Origin: Bacillus ndiopicus
GTDB taxonomy: Bacteria; Bacillota; Bacilli; Bacillales_A; Planococcaceae
DNA length: 64,000 bases
Assembly: GCF_000612805.1 (NCBI RefSeq)
Contig: NZ_HG964403.1
Span: forward strand, 372,001-436,000
Reading direction: 5' to 3'
A program made the position numbers and the translations under genes. The notes under the pieces are model-generated. The model searched no databases and was not told the origin of the DNA. It saw nothing but the letters and a program-made list of their open reading frames with translations. Of the stretch, positions 39,742 to 49,703 are shown piece by piece (positions within the stretch are counted from its first letter, which is position 1; every line of letters begins with the position of its first letter).

Positions 39742-41052
39742 ATGGAGCAACAAGCATTAGAATTACAAAGCAAGCTTGAAAATAAAACTGCTACGATTGG
39801 CGTTGTAGGTTTAGGCTATGTTGGTTTACCATTAGCTGTAGAAAAAGCAAAGGCAGGCTTTACAGTAATCGGTTTTGATGTACAAAAAGAAAAAGTCGAT
39901 AAAGTAAATGCTGGTGAAAATTATATTGGTGATGTTATTCCAGCTGATTTAGAGCAGCTTGTCAAATCAGGGCAGCTTACAGCAACGGCAGATTATTCGT
40001 TTATTAAAGAAGTAGATGCAGTAGCTATTTGTGTTCCTACACCTTTAGATATTTATAAGCAGCCGAATATGGACTATGTAAAAAGTTCAGCAAAGGCAAT
40101 CGCTGACCATTTAACCAAGGGTACGTTGATTGTATTAGAAAGCACTACTTATCCTGGTACAACAGAAGAATTAATCAAACCTATTTTAGAAGCAAAGGGC
40201 TTTAAAATAGGAGAAGATGTTTTCTTAGCTTATTCACCAGAGCGTGTAGATCCAGGTAATAAGCATTTTAATACAAAAAATACTCCGAAAGTTGTAGGCG
40301 GAGTAACAGAAAACTGCACAAAAATAGCTGCAACAATGTATAGAACTGTGTTAGATGGTGATGTACACGAAGTTTCTAGCCCAGCAGTAGCTGAAATGGA
40401 AAAATTACTTGAAAATACTTTCCGAAATATTAATATTGCATTGGCTAATGAAATGGCTATATTATGTAATAAAATGGGGATTGATGTGTGGGAAGTAATT
40501 GATGCAGCTGCAACAAAGCCATATGGGTTTATGCCTTTTTATCCAGGACCAGGATTAGGTGGTCATTGTATTCCAATCGATCCTTGGTACTTAACTTGGA
40601 AGGCTCGTGAATATAACTATCATACAAAATTAATCGAAGCAGCTGGAGAAATTAATGATAGCATGCCAAGCTTTGTCGTACAGCGTTGTATGGAAATTTT
40701 AAATGAGCAAGGCAAAGCATTAAAAGGATCAAAAGTTGTAATATTAGGCGTAGCTTATAAAAAGGATATTGACGATTATCGTGAATCTCCAATCATTCCT
40801 ATTTTGAAAGAATTAAGGAATTTTGGTGTGCAATTTGAGGTGGCTGATACACAAATAGATGAGTTCAAATTAGATAATCAACTAATAAAAACTATTGAGT
40901 TAAATGAAGCTTGCATAGCTAATGCAGATTTAATTATTATCGCTACAGATCATTCAGATTTTGATTATGAGTTAATCAATAAAAATGCGAAGGTTATTTT
41001 AGATACAAGAAATGTTAAGTTTGATTTTATAAATAAAAGATATAAGCTATAG
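39742..41052 (+). CDS. wbpA: UDP-GlcNAc 6-dehydrogenase, WbpA type
   Basis: Oxidises UDP-GlcNAc to UDP-GlcNAc uronic acid with two NAD+. The 436-residue protein shows the N-terminal Rossmann motif (GVVGLGYVGLPLAVEKA), the loop PTPLD, the ESTTYPGTTEEL motif and the catalytic cysteine C276 in GPGLGGHCIPIDPW. It resembles WbpA/WbpO rather than the UDP-ManNAc dehydrogenase encoded at 26998. ATG 39742 was preferred to ATG 39733, since AAGGA is nine bases before it. It lies 18 bases after wbpB, and the pair are translated together. Confidence 0.88.
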   Translation: MEQQALELQSKLENKTATIGVVGLGYVGLPLAVEKAKAGFTVIGFDVQKEKVDKVNAGENYIGDVIPADLEQLVKSGQLTATADYSFIKEVDAVAICVPTPLDIYKQPNMDYVKSSAKAIADHLTKGTLIVLESTTYPGTTEELIKPILEAKGFKIGEDVFLAYSPERVDPGNKHFNTKNTPKVVGGVTENCTKIAATMYRTVLDGDVHEVSSPAVAEMEKLLENTFRNINIALANEMAILCNKMGIDVWEVIDAAATKPYGFMPFYPGPGLGGHCIPIDPWYLTWKAREYNYHTKLIEAAGEINDSMPSFVVQRCMEILNEQGKALKGSKVVILGVAYKKDIDDYRESPIIPILKELRNFGVQFEVADTQIDEFKLDNQLIKTIELNEACIANADLIIIATDHSDFDYELINKNAKVILDTRNVKFDFINKRYKL

Positions 41053-41064
41053 GACTATTGAGAG

Positions 41065-42474
41065 ATGAATATTTTAAAACAATTATTCTCGTATTCAATA
41101 GGAAGTGTGTTAGTCATGGTAATAGGTATAGTTTCTGTACCTATTATCACTCGACTAATTTCTCCTGAAGAGTTTGGGGAAGCGAACTTAATAATAAGCA
41201 TTGGAATTATTATAGTTTCAGTAGCAATGTTTGGTTTAGACCAAGCGTTTGTCCGATTTTATTTTGATACAAATCCGAAAATCTTATTTTTCAAGTGTTT
41301 GGGAAGCTCTTTGCTATTATCTTGTTTATTAAGTTTAATGATAATAGTTTTTAAAGATAGCTTAGTAATACAATTTGGATTTACCAGTAGTCAAGCAATT
41401 TATTCGCTTATTCTTTATATTAATAGTTATATAGTATTCAGATTTAATTTGCTTGTATTAAGAATGCTTCAATTTGGTTATAGATATTCACTAGTTCAAG
41501 TGTTACAAAAGGTTTTAGATTTACTTTTCCTAATTCTTTTCTTGTATTCTTTAATTAAAGAAAGCACCGCATTTGTACTTAGTGCTAGTATGACGATGTT
41601 ACTGTTAACAATAGTAATTTTCTTTATGACAATTGGCTTTTGGAAAGGCAATAGTGAGAAGCAACCAACATTACCTCATGCAAAGTTATTAAAATATTCA
41701 ATTCCTATAATGATTAGCTCACTAATAATGGTGTTATTCCAGTCCATAGATAAACTTTTATTAGGTAAATATGGGAGTAAAATGGATTTGGGGATTTATG
41801 TCGGGCTTTATAAAATCATTGGTATTTTGGGGCTTTTCCAAATTTCATTCTCTATGTTTTGGGCTACTGCAAGCTTGAAGATGTATAAAGAAAATCCGGA
41901 TAATAAGTTTTTTTTCACGAATATAACAAATGCAGTAATATTTTTCATGTTATCAGTGGGAATCTGTGTTGTTTTATTAAGAGATTATATCATTTTAATA
42001 TTGGGAAAAGAATATAGAAATTACGTTGAAATCATTTTAATACTCACAAATATTCCTATATTGATGACAATTTCAGAAGCTACCGTACAAGGAATTAATT
42101 TTAAACTAAAGACCAAATTACACATTTATATTTCAAGTTGTGTTTTAGTAATAACCACTGTTATAGGTATTATTTTGACAAAACAATTTTCAGTTTTGGG
42201 TATTAGTTTTGCAATGGTAATAGGATATGTTTTATTTTTTTTATTACGGACTTACTATGGATTGAAAAACTTTCCTTTCAAAGTTAAATTGAAAGAATTA
42301 AGCGTTATGTTGTTTTTGTATAATATATGGATTGCACTCGCTTTTTTTGTTACAAATACAATTGTCGTTAATGTGATTGGAGCATTCACATTAACTTGTT
42401 TCAATATTATGTTTTTTTATAGAGAGATTTCGCTTTTTATCAAATTTATTAAAGTGAATTTAATTAGAAAATAA
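41065..42474 (+). CDS. Wzx-type polysaccharide flippase
   Basis: A 469-residue protein with about twelve membrane segments, starting MNILKQLFSYSIGSVLVMVIG and carrying the RLISPEEFGEANL motif of the polysaccharide-transport (MOP/MATE-like) family. It would flip the undecaprenyl-PP-linked repeat unit outward for Wzy. Base use is markedly more A/T-rich, with many AGA and ATA codons, than the sugar-nucleotide genes beside it, which suggests separate origin. The start has only a weak site (GAGAG). A 166-base non-coding gap follows. Confidence 0.85.
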   Translation: MNILKQLFSYSIGSVLVMVIGIVSVPIITRLISPEEFGEANLIISIGIIIVSVAMFGLDQAFVRFYFDTNPKILFFKCLGSSLLLSCLLSLMIIVFKDSLVIQFGFTSSQAIYSLILYINSYIVFRFNLLVLRMLQFGYRYSLVQVLQKVLDLLFLILFLYSLIKESTAFVLSASMTMLLLTIVIFFMTIGFWKGNSEKQPTLPHAKLLKYSIPIMISSLIMVLFQSIDKLLLGKYGSKMDLGIYVGLYKIIGILGLFQISFSMFWATASLKMYKENPDNKFFFTNITNAVIFFMLSVGICVVLLRDYIILILGKEYRNYVEIILILTNIPILMTISEATVQGINFKLKTKLHIYISSCVLVITTVIGIILTKQFSVLGISFAMVIGYVLFFLLRTYYGLKNFPFKVKLKELSVMLFLYNIWIALAFFVTNTIVVNVIGAFTLTCFNIMFFYREISLFIKFIKVNLIRK

Positions 42475-42640
42475 AATTCCATTTATAAGAAAAATAGATG
42501 CTGGATGATTGCAAATATGAAGAAATGGTAATATTTAGAATTGACCTAAAGACATTTCATATTTCGCTTGTGATGATAAGGGGTTTTTGATATATAAGCT
42601 TCTATATTAATAATCTAATAATTTAGAGAGGGAAATATAT

Positions 42641-43765
42641 TTGAAAATTATCATAATACCTTCTTGGTATGTAACTGAAGATAATCCAAATAGTGGTATA
42701 TTTTTTAAGGAGCAAGCACATGCACTTAAAAAGCATATACCGAATTCACATGTCACTGTTTTATATGTTGAAATGCAGAGTTCTATTAAGGCGTTTTATC
42801 AATTACCTAAAATTAAATTTACTGAGGAAGAGAATGTCTACACATATAGATATACCTCCCCTCACTATTTCCCTAAATTAAATAAATTCAGGATAAGTTA
42901 CTTGATTCAACTATATAAAAAACTATATAGGATTTATGTGGAGAAAAATGGTGTTCCGGATGTCATACATGCACATTCAGCACTTGAAGGAGGGCTAGTA
43001 GCCTTAGCTATAGCTAAAGAAAATGATGTAAAGGTAATTATTACTGAACATTCTTCGGTATATGTGAGAGGTAATATTTGTAAATGGCAGAGAGAAATAG
43101 CATGTAAAGTATTTGACGAAGCAAATCAAGTTATAGCTGTTAGTAATGCTATGAAAAGGGAAATTGAAAAGTACTCTAAAAGGAAAATATATGTTATACC
43201 AAATATAGTAGATTTATCATTATTTCAATATACACCTATCAGAAATAAAAATGAAGAATTCACTTTCTTTTCTTTAGCATTTTTAAATAAAAATAAAAGA
43301 ATGGATTTGGTAATAAATGCATTTGATACTGCTTTTCATGGTAAAAAGGAAGTAAAGTTGAAAATAGGTGGAAGTGGTTCGGAAATAATAAGGTTAAAAG
43401 AGCTAGTTTACTCTAAAAAAATTCAAACTCAGGTAACTTTTCTAGGTGAGCTTAAACGATCAGAAGTTGTTAAAGAAATGAGAGAATGTAATGCCTTTGT
43501 TTTAGCAAGCGAATATGAAACATTTGGTGTTGTATTAATAGAGGCTTTGGCAACTGGTAGACCAGTAATTAGTACAAAATCTGGAGGTCCTGAGGATATT
43601 ATAAATGAAAATAATGGTTTGCTAGTTGAAGGGAATATTGAGAATTTACGAGATGCTATGGTTAAAATGTATAAGAACCCAATAGAAATTAATCCAGAGG
43701 AAGTAATGAATAATTATTCATCTCAGTATATTGTTGAACAATTAAAAAAAATTTATGAGAATTAA
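42641..43765 (+). CDS. Glycosyltransferase family 4
   Basis: A 374-residue GT-B glycosyltransferase. It opens with MKIIIIPSWYVTEDNPNSGIFFKEQA and carries VIHAHSALEGGLVALAIA, ITEHSSVY and the C-terminal nucleotide-sugar motif ASEYETFGVVLIEALATGRPVI (E-x7-E type). The donor and acceptor sugars cannot be told. The start is a TTG after AGAGAGGGA; no in-frame ATG nearby gives the family N terminus. Very A/T-rich with AGA/ATA codons, like the flippase gene upstream. Confidence 0.85.
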   Translation: MKIIIIPSWYVTEDNPNSGIFFKEQAHALKKHIPNSHVTVLYVEMQSSIKAFYQLPKIKFTEEENVYTYRYTSPHYFPKLNKFRISYLIQLYKKLYRIYVEKNGVPDVIHAHSALEGGLVALAIAKENDVKVIITEHSSVYVRGNICKWQREIACKVFDEANQVIAVSNAMKREIEKYSKRKIYVIPNIVDLSLFQYTPIRNKNEEFTFFSLAFLNKNKRMDLVINAFDTAFHGKKEVKLKIGGSGSEIIRLKELVYSKKIQTQVTFLGELKRSEVVKEMRECNAFVLASEYETFGVVLIEALATGRPVISTKSGGPEDIINENNGLLVEGNIENLRDAMVKMYKNPIEINPEEVMNNYSSQYIVEQLKKIYEN

Positions 43766-43818
43766 GTAATAAAACTCAGTAAGTTTAAATTGAGAAATTA
43801 TAGGAAGGATACATACTG

Positions 43819-44928
43819 ATGAAAATTCCAATGTTAAATTTAGCAGAGCAATATCAAACAATTAAAGAAGATGTATTAACGGAGCTTGATAAAGTCATGT
43901 CATCTTCTCAATTTATTTTAGGTAGTAATGTAAAGCAATTAGAGGCGGAAGTTGCTAAATTAAGCAATGTAGCCCATGGTATTGGTGTTGCAAATGGCTC
44001 TGATGCGATTCATATTGCGCTACAAGCTGCTGGTGTCGGCGAGGGTGATGAAGTGATTACAACTGCGTTTACTTTCTTTGCAACAGGTGGTGCAGTTGCA
44101 CGTGCAAATGCTAAGCCTGTATATGTAGATATTGATCCAGTTACATTCAATATCGATCCAGCCAAAATTGAAGAAGCAATCACGGAAAAAACAAAGGCGA
44201 TTATTGCTGTTCATTTATATGGACAAATGGCAGATATGGAGAGTCTACGTACAATTGCTGACAAACATAGTTTAGTTTTAATTGAAGATGCTGCTCAGGC
44301 TATTGGAGCAAAGCAAAATGGGAAAACAGTTGGAGAATTAGGCACAGCAGCTACATATAGCTTCTTCCCAACGAAAAACTTAGGAGCATACGGTGATGCA
44401 GGTATGCTTGTGACAAATAATGATGAGCTTGCTGACAATGCACGCATAATTCGTGTACATGGAAGCAAACCAAAATATTATCACCAAGTGTTAGGTTATA
44501 ATAGCCGTTTAGACGAACTACAAGCAGCAATTCTAAATGTAAAGCTGCCTTATTTAGCAAAATGGACTGAACAAAGAAGAACACACGCGGCTTACTACAC
44601 GCAGCAGTTGCAAACGAAAGTTGGACAATATGTAACAACGCCAACAGAGGTTGAAGGCTACTATCATGTATATCATCAATATACTTTACGTGTAGAGCGA
44701 CGTAATGAGCTTCAAGTATATTTACAAGAACAGGGTATTGCTACGATGATTTACTATCCTGTACCATTGCATTTACAGCCTGTATTTACTTATTTAGGAT
44801 ATAAAGAAGGCGATTTACCAGTAACTGAAAAAGCAACGAAAGAAGCTCTATCTTTACCTATGTTCCCGGAGATGAAACAGGAACAACAAGATTTTATAAT
44901 TGCTAAAATTGTGGAGTTTTATCAATAA
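43819..44928 (+). CDS. wbpE: DegT/DnrJ aminotransferase, WbpE type
   Basis: PLP-dependent aminotransferase, 369 residues, predicted to aminate the 3-keto sugar from WbpB to UDP-GlcNAc(3NH2)A. The PLP-binding lysine is K186 in YSFFPTKNLGAYGDAG. VANGSDAIHIAL and IEDAAQAIGAKQNGK hold further cofactor contacts. The motif TAFTFFATGGAVARANAKPVYVD is typical of the WbpE/DegT branch. ATG follows AAGGATAC. Codon use is host-like (CGT, GGT), unlike the flanking transferase genes. The acetyltransferase that would act next is encoded immediately downstream. Confidence 0.87.
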   Translation: MKIPMLNLAEQYQTIKEDVLTELDKVMSSSQFILGSNVKQLEAEVAKLSNVAHGIGVANGSDAIHIALQAAGVGEGDEVITTAFTFFATGGAVARANAKPVYVDIDPVTFNIDPAKIEEAITEKTKAIIAVHLYGQMADMESLRTIADKHSLVLIEDAAQAIGAKQNGKTVGELGTAATYSFFPTKNLGAYGDAGMLVTNNDELADNARIIRVHGSKPKYYHQVLGYNSRLDELQAAILNVKLPYLAKWTEQRRTHAAYYTQQLQTKVGQYVTTPTEVEGYYHVYHQYTLRVERRNELQVYLQEQGIATMIYYPVPLHLQPVFTYLGYKEGDLPVTEKATKEALSLPMFPEMKQEQQDFIIAKIVEFYQ

Positions 44929-45013
44929 ATTTGGAACTAGAAGAGCATATTTCATTAGCAAAAGAGTAATGATTATAATTACAAATATTTCAAAGTGTTT
45001 TAACAAGAAGCTT

Positions 45014-45043
45014 GGGCTGTCCGAAATTTTGGACAGCCCCTTT
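45014..45043 (+). terminator. Terminator-like hairpin inside the polysaccharide cluster
   Basis: GGGCTGTCC (45014-45022) and GGACAGCCC (45031-45039) pair perfectly around an eight-base loop, followed by CTTTAT. The U-tract is short, so read-through is likely. It separates wbpE from the acetyltransferase gene, which has its own AAGGAG site right after. Confidence 0.65.
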
Positions 45044-45060
45044 ATGAAGGAGCGTTATGT

Positions 45061-45765
45061 ATGTTGACAAAAGGGCAAAATGTAGTCATTAATGAGAATG
45101 TGAGCTTTGGTGAAAATATTATAATTGGAAATAATGTTGTGATTTACGAAGGTACTGTAATAGGGAGTAATGTTATTATTCAAGACAATGCGGTAATTGG
45201 TAAGCAGCCAACACGTGCAAAAGCGTCTATATTACCAGAGGTGAAAAAATTACCACCTACACAAATTGGTAACGGTGTGACAGTGGGTACATCGACTATT
45301 ATTTATGCGAATGCGACGATTGCAGATGATGTATTTATCGCTGATTTAGCAACGGTACGTGAGCGTGTAACAATTGGTGAAAAAACAATTGTAGGTCGTG
45401 GTGTAGCTGTTGAGAATGATTGTACAGTAGGAAGCTATTGTAAACTAGAAACAAATTGCTATATTACAGCTTATTCAGAGTTAGGTGATTATGTATTTAT
45501 TGCACCATGTGTAGTCACAACGAACGATAACTATATGGCGCGCGGTAAGGAACGCTTTGATAAATTTAAAGGTATTACAGTTGAAAAAGGTGGAAGAATC
45601 GGTGCAAATTCAACAATTCTGCCAGGAAAAACTATTCATGAAGAAGGGGCAGTTGCTGCTGGAAGCTTAGTTTCAAAAGATGTAGAAAGTGAAAGTCTTG
45701 TAATGGGTAGTCCTGCGAAGAAATATAAAGAAGTAGATGAAGCGCAATTATTAAAGAATCAATAA
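45061..45765 (+). CDS. wbpD: Hexapeptide-repeat N-acetyltransferase, WbpD type
   Basis: Predicted to acetylate the 3-amino group and so finish UDP-GlcNAc(3NAc)A. The 234-residue protein is a left-handed beta helix throughout: repeats such as IGNNVVIYEGTVIGSNVII, VGTSTIIYANATIADDVFI and a C-terminal cap with RIGANSTILPGKTI and VMGSPAKKYKEV. It is somewhat longer than typical WbpD (about 190). Position after the wbpE-like gene supports the substrate; another nucleotide-sugar substrate cannot be excluded. ATG is 8 bases past AAGGAG. Confidence 0.78.
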   Translation: MLTKGQNVVINENVSFGENIIIGNNVVIYEGTVIGSNVIIQDNAVIGKQPTRAKASILPEVKKLPPTQIGNGVTVGTSTIIYANATIADDVFIADLATVRERVTIGEKTIVGRGVAVENDCTVGSYCKLETNCYITAYSELGDYVFIAPCVVTTNDNYMARGKERFDKFKGITVEKGGRIGANSTILPGKTIHEEGAVAAGSLVSKDVESESLVMGSPAKKYKEVDEAQLLKNQ

Positions 45766-45779
45766 ATAGGATGATCTTA

Positions 45780-46940
45780 ATGAAAAAAAAATTACATTTT
45801 ATTTTCTATAGCGAATTATATAGGCATGGTGGGGGAATTGAAACATGGGCAAGCTACTTTTTCCCTAAATTATCTATAAAAATACAAGGTTATGATGAAA
45901 TTATTATTTATTCCTTAAAATCGAAAAATGAAAAGGAAACGTTAGTAGGAGAATTATTGGAATATAATAATGTTAAAATTGTATATTTGAATATAGGTGA
46001 TGTAGTAAGCCAAAATACATTTTTAAATTATTACCGATTCTTGAAGGAAGTAAAAAAAGCATTAAAAGCTAATGTTGTTAAACAGGATATTATAATAAGT
46101 ATAGGATTGCTGAACAGCGGATTTTTGCTCTTAAATAACTATTTTATTAAAAATAATAAATTTATTACATGGATTAGAAGTAAGTCAGTAGGAGAAGTTA
46201 GCACTTATAAAGGAAAGATATATGTATACTTCGCTAAAATATTGGAGAAATTGTCCATAAAAAAATCTGACTATATTATTACCAATGGTGACGATACATT
46301 ACATTATTATCAAGAGCTATTTCCAAAAGATAAGAGTAAAATGAGTAGGATTTTTAATGCAATTGATTTAGATACTATTCCTCCATGTGAACAGAATAGA
46401 GAATTTAATATTTCGCAAGTCCGAATCGCGTACACGGGGAGGCTTTCTATAGCGAAAGGATTTACAGATTATATAGAAGTCTCCCGAAAGATTGCTACTC
46501 AAAATAACAATGTTATTTTTAATGTATATGGAGACGATACCAAATTAAATAAAAATACACTAGAACATATTAATTTCAAAGGAAAATACCAACCTAATGA
46601 TGTAAATAAAATTTTAAGTGAAAATGATGTAGTAATATTTTTAAATAGAGAAAGTCAAGCAGGGGGGGTTTCACACAGCTTATTAGAAGCTATGGCAAAT
46701 GGTAAATTAATAATTGCTTGGGATAACTATACGCACAATCAAGTCTTAAATAGTAGTAACTCGATTTTAGTCAATGAAGGAGATTTGAAGGGCTTAGAAA
46801 GAGTTTTACAAAATCTTTTAAATGGATTTTATGATGTTCAGCAACTATGCCAAAATGTATGCAATGATGTTAAGCTATACTCTGTTAACCAACATATAAA
46901 GGCTTTTGATAATATTTTAAAGCAGCTAGAAAGGGAGTGA
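45780..46940 (+). CDS. Glycosyltransferase family 4
   Basis: A 386-residue GT-B enzyme. KLHFIFYSELYRHGGGIETW is the glycine-rich N-terminal acceptor-side motif. IAYTGRLSIAKGFTDYIEVSR and SQAGGVSHSLLEAMANGKLIIAW are the C-terminal donor-side motifs, the latter with the conserved glutamate. Start chosen at the second ATG, eight bases after AGGA. Strongly A/T-rich and rich in AGA and ATA codons. It is probably one of the repeat-unit transferases; sugar specificity is unknown. Confidence 0.82.
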   Translation: MKKKLHFIFYSELYRHGGGIETWASYFFPKLSIKIQGYDEIIIYSLKSKNEKETLVGELLEYNNVKIVYLNIGDVVSQNTFLNYYRFLKEVKKALKANVVKQDIIISIGLLNSGFLLLNNYFIKNNKFITWIRSKSVGEVSTYKGKIYVYFAKILEKLSIKKSDYIITNGDDTLHYYQELFPKDKSKMSRIFNAIDLDTIPPCEQNREFNISQVRIAYTGRLSIAKGFTDYIEVSRKIATQNNNVIFNVYGDDTKLNKNTLEHINFKGKYQPNDVNKILSENDVVIFLNRESQAGGVSHSLLEAMANGKLIIAWDNYTHNQVLNSSNSILVNEGDLKGLERVLQNLLNGFYDVQQLCQNVCNDVKLYSVNQHIKAFDNILKQLERE

Positions 46941-46946
46941 TTGCCG

Positions 46947-48254
46947 ATGGAGAAGAAACGTTATAAAAGTTTATTTGTTTACTTTGTAGCTTATTATACA
47001 TTATTACTTTTCACGTCAAAAATTATCCCCTTATTTACTTTAATCAACTTAATATTTATACTCCATTTTTCTGCAATCTTTTTTAAAATGACATCTAGGC
47101 AAGTACTCCCGACAATGATTTTGTTATTAATTATTAGTACGCCACTTTCGTTTACAAGTATATTAGGATTACCATATGGACAATTGCCTATTTCGTGGTT
47201 TAATTTATCAATTTTACTGATAATACTGTATGTTTTAGCTAGAGGATTAGTAAAAAGAAATATCGTTTTTAATTCCGTAAGTACTATATCTTTATTAATT
47301 TTGTTGTATTTATTAGTACCTATGTTAAATAGTTCTAATGTCATAGAAGGAGTAAAACAAGTTCTAAATTATTATTTATTCTTTCTAGTAATAATTATAT
47401 GGCCAAATATTAAGTTAGGAATAACGGAAATCAAAGCCTCAAAAAGAGTTTATATAGCAAGTGTAGTCGCTGTAGCTTGTGTAGTTATTTTACAGGCTGG
47501 TTTGTTTAGATTAGGCTTTTCTACAGGTAATACGTTGCTTTTAGGTGGAAACAGATTTGCTACAGGCTATTTATTTAGCGATTATAGCTTCTTATCATTG
47601 TATTTACTAACACCTGTATTCTTTATTTATTTTGAAAAAATGAGGGTTGTATTAAAAATTCCCCTATTATTGTTATTAGCCATTGCTAGTTTTATGACTA
47701 CTGCTAGAACGGGGATAACTGCTCTAGGGATATGTATTATACTATTTTTATTTGTTTACACATTAAAAAATATAATTAAACGAACACCGTTAATAGTAGT
47801 ATTTTGGTCAGGATTAATCACAATTGGAAGTGTAATTTTATTTTTAGTAGGCAAAGTGAGAAGTGGGGATTTATTATCGGGCTCTGGTAGAATGGAAGGT
47901 TATACAATTGCTATATCTGAATGGTTAAAAAGCCCCTTATTAGGCATTGGGTTTGATATGAGAACTTATAAAGAAAACGTTGGCACAGCAATGCCCCATA
48001 ATATAGTGATTCAAACTCTTTTACAAGGTGGAATCGTATATTTATTTTTATTTGTAATTTTATTTTTAATAATTTATCTCTCTATATACAAAGTAAATAA
48101 GCATGAAATATGGGGATTTATTTTAGTAATCTTAGGTGCACAATTTATACCTGATATTTTGGATTCACGGTTTTTCTTAGTAATAATTTTATTATTATTA
48201 ATAAAAAATAAAGAAAATGTATCACAAAATAATAGAAAGAGTTTAAGTTTATGA
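46947..48254 (+). CDS. Wzy-type polysaccharide polymerase
   Basis: A 435-residue polytopic protein with about eleven or twelve membrane segments. The late outer loop holds GSGRMEGYTIAISEWLKSPLLGIGFDMRTYKENVGTAMPHN, the usual Wzy/O-antigen polymerase pattern (G-R...W...P-L-G-x-G...HN). It would polymerise the flipped repeat units on the outer face. Start at the ATG behind GGGAGTGAT; a TTG six bases earlier is possible. The last four bases overlap the next gene. It differs clearly from the larger ligase-like protein encoded at 34382. Confidence 0.8.
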   Translation: MEKKRYKSLFVYFVAYYTLLLFTSKIIPLFTLINLIFILHFSAIFFKMTSRQVLPTMILLLIISTPLSFTSILGLPYGQLPISWFNLSILLIILYVLARGLVKRNIVFNSVSTISLLILLYLLVPMLNSSNVIEGVKQVLNYYLFFLVIIIWPNIKLGITEIKASKRVYIASVVAVACVVILQAGLFRLGFSTGNTLLLGGNRFATGYLFSDYSFLSLYLLTPVFFIYFEKMRVVLKIPLLLLLAIASFMTTARTGITALGICIILFLFVYTLKNIIKRTPLIVVFWSGLITIGSVILFLVGKVRSGDLLSGSGRMEGYTIAISEWLKSPLLGIGFDMRTYKENVGTAMPHNIVIQTLLQGGIVYLFLFVILFLIIYLSIYKVNKHEIWGFILVILGAQFIPDILDSRFFLVIILLLLIKNKENVSQNNRKSLSL

Positions 48255-49333
48255 GAGTGTTACATGTTATTCCGACATTGGGAAGCGGTGGCGCAGAAAA
48301 AATGTTGGTTGATATCATTAGAGAAATGCAAGAACAAAATATTTATTGTGAAGTCGTTGTCTTAACTAAAAAAGATAATTTTTTTGGGGTAGAAATGGAA
48401 AGGTTGAATATCCCTTTATATTATAGTGATAGCCCCAAGGTGTATTCATTGAAAAATATACAATTTTTAAGGCAAATCATTAAAGCTAAAGAATACGATT
48501 GTATCCATACACATCTCTTTGCTGCTCAATTTTTCACGCCAATAGCTAAAATTTTAACAAAAAATACATCTATTTTAGTTACTACAGAGCATAGTACCCA
48601 TAATAAACGTAGGGATAAAAAGGTATTTTATACATTAGATAAATGGATGTATAAGCAATATCAAGGCATTATTGCTATAACAGAAGGTACTAAAGAAAAT
48701 TTAACTAAATATTTACCAGATACTGAATGTAAGACTAAGGTTATTACAAATGGTATAGACATTAATATTTATGAAAATGCTAGTGCAATTAAAAAGGAAG
48801 ATATAGATAATAGTATTAAAGAGAATGATAAAATCATTCTAATGGTAGCGGCTATGCGAGAGCAGAAAGATCATGAAACATTAATTCGAGCTAGCAAACT
48901 ATTACCAGCAGATTATCGTGTAGTATTTGTTGGTGACGGTGAAAGAAGTAATGAAGTGAAAAAATATGCAAAGAATTTTGGAAGTAGTTCGATAGTTTTT
49001 TTAGGTAGAAGAAGCGATATTCCAAATATAATGAAAGCATCAGACGTATTTGTTTTATCTTCAAAATGGGAAGGATTTGGTTTGGTCATTGTAGAGGCGG
49101 CAGCAACAGGATTACCAACAGTTGCTTCTAATGTTGAGGGATTGCGTGAAGTAACTCTTTCAGTAGGAGGACAAGTGTTCACCTCTTTTGATGAGTATGA
49201 TCTAGCAGAAAAAATTAGCGTGGCTGTTAATGTAAAGAATAAAGAAATTGATGTTTCAAAATATACAATACAAAAAACAGTAGAGGAATATCTAAAACTA
49301 TATAACGAACAAAATAAAAAATGGAAAAGCTGA
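48251..49333 (+). CDS. Glycosyltransferase family 4
   Basis: A 360-residue GT-B enzyme beginning MRVLHVIPTLGSGGAEKMLVDI, the classic family-4 N terminus, with HTHLFAAQFF and the donor motif SSKWEGFGLVIVEAAATGLPTVASN (E-x7-E). TTEHSTHNKRR follows the central region. The start overlaps the polymerase stop (ATGA), so the two are translationally coupled. Also A/T-rich. It is the last intact gene before a 1-kb stretch of decayed sequence. Confidence 0.85.
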   Translation: MRVLHVIPTLGSGGAEKMLVDIIREMQEQNIYCEVVVLTKKDNFFGVEMERLNIPLYYSDSPKVYSLKNIQFLRQIIKAKEYDCIHTHLFAAQFFTPIAKILTKNTSILVTTEHSTHNKRRDKKVFYTLDKWMYKQYQGIIAITEGTKENLTKYLPDTECKTKVITNGIDINIYENASAIKKEDIDNSIKENDKIILMVAAMREQKDHETLIRASKLLPADYRVVFVGDGERSNEVKKYAKNFGSSSIVFLGRRSDIPNIMKASDVFVLSSKWEGFGLVIVEAAATGLPTVASNVEGLREVTLSVGGQVFTSFDEYDLAEKISVAVNVKNKEIDVSKYTIQKTVEEYLKLYNEQNKKWKS

Positions 49334-49680
49334 ACATTGTACCTGTTAGCTTATTGTATAGTTTTCACACATTGTGACTTCAACATTTTGAAAAAGATGG
49401 ATATTAATAATTATATTGGTTTTTCTAATTGTATAAATATATATTGGTTAATAATGGGTGTGTGATAAGGGAATTACTATGGATAGGGCACTCATCAATT
49501 GATTGAAATAAAGTAAGTGACTCCATCAAGCTAATGTGAGTTGAAAGTTCAATTATTGTGCCCTGTGGAAATCATTTCGCAAGGAAAAACAATTGATTTT
49601 CAGAGATTTCTATGAAATGAAGGTTAATCGATACTCTTGTAATTATATGTAGGAAGAAAAAAAGAATAGAAGTATAATGT
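49334..49680 (+). other. A/T-rich non-coding stretch after the glycosyltransferase genes
   Basis: No ORF with a ribosome site and no recognisable remnant. It precedes a decayed acetyltransferase gene and so may hold the debris of a former gene. Confidence 0.35.
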
Positions 49681-49703
49681 TAAAAATTCAATTTTTTGCA
49701 AGA

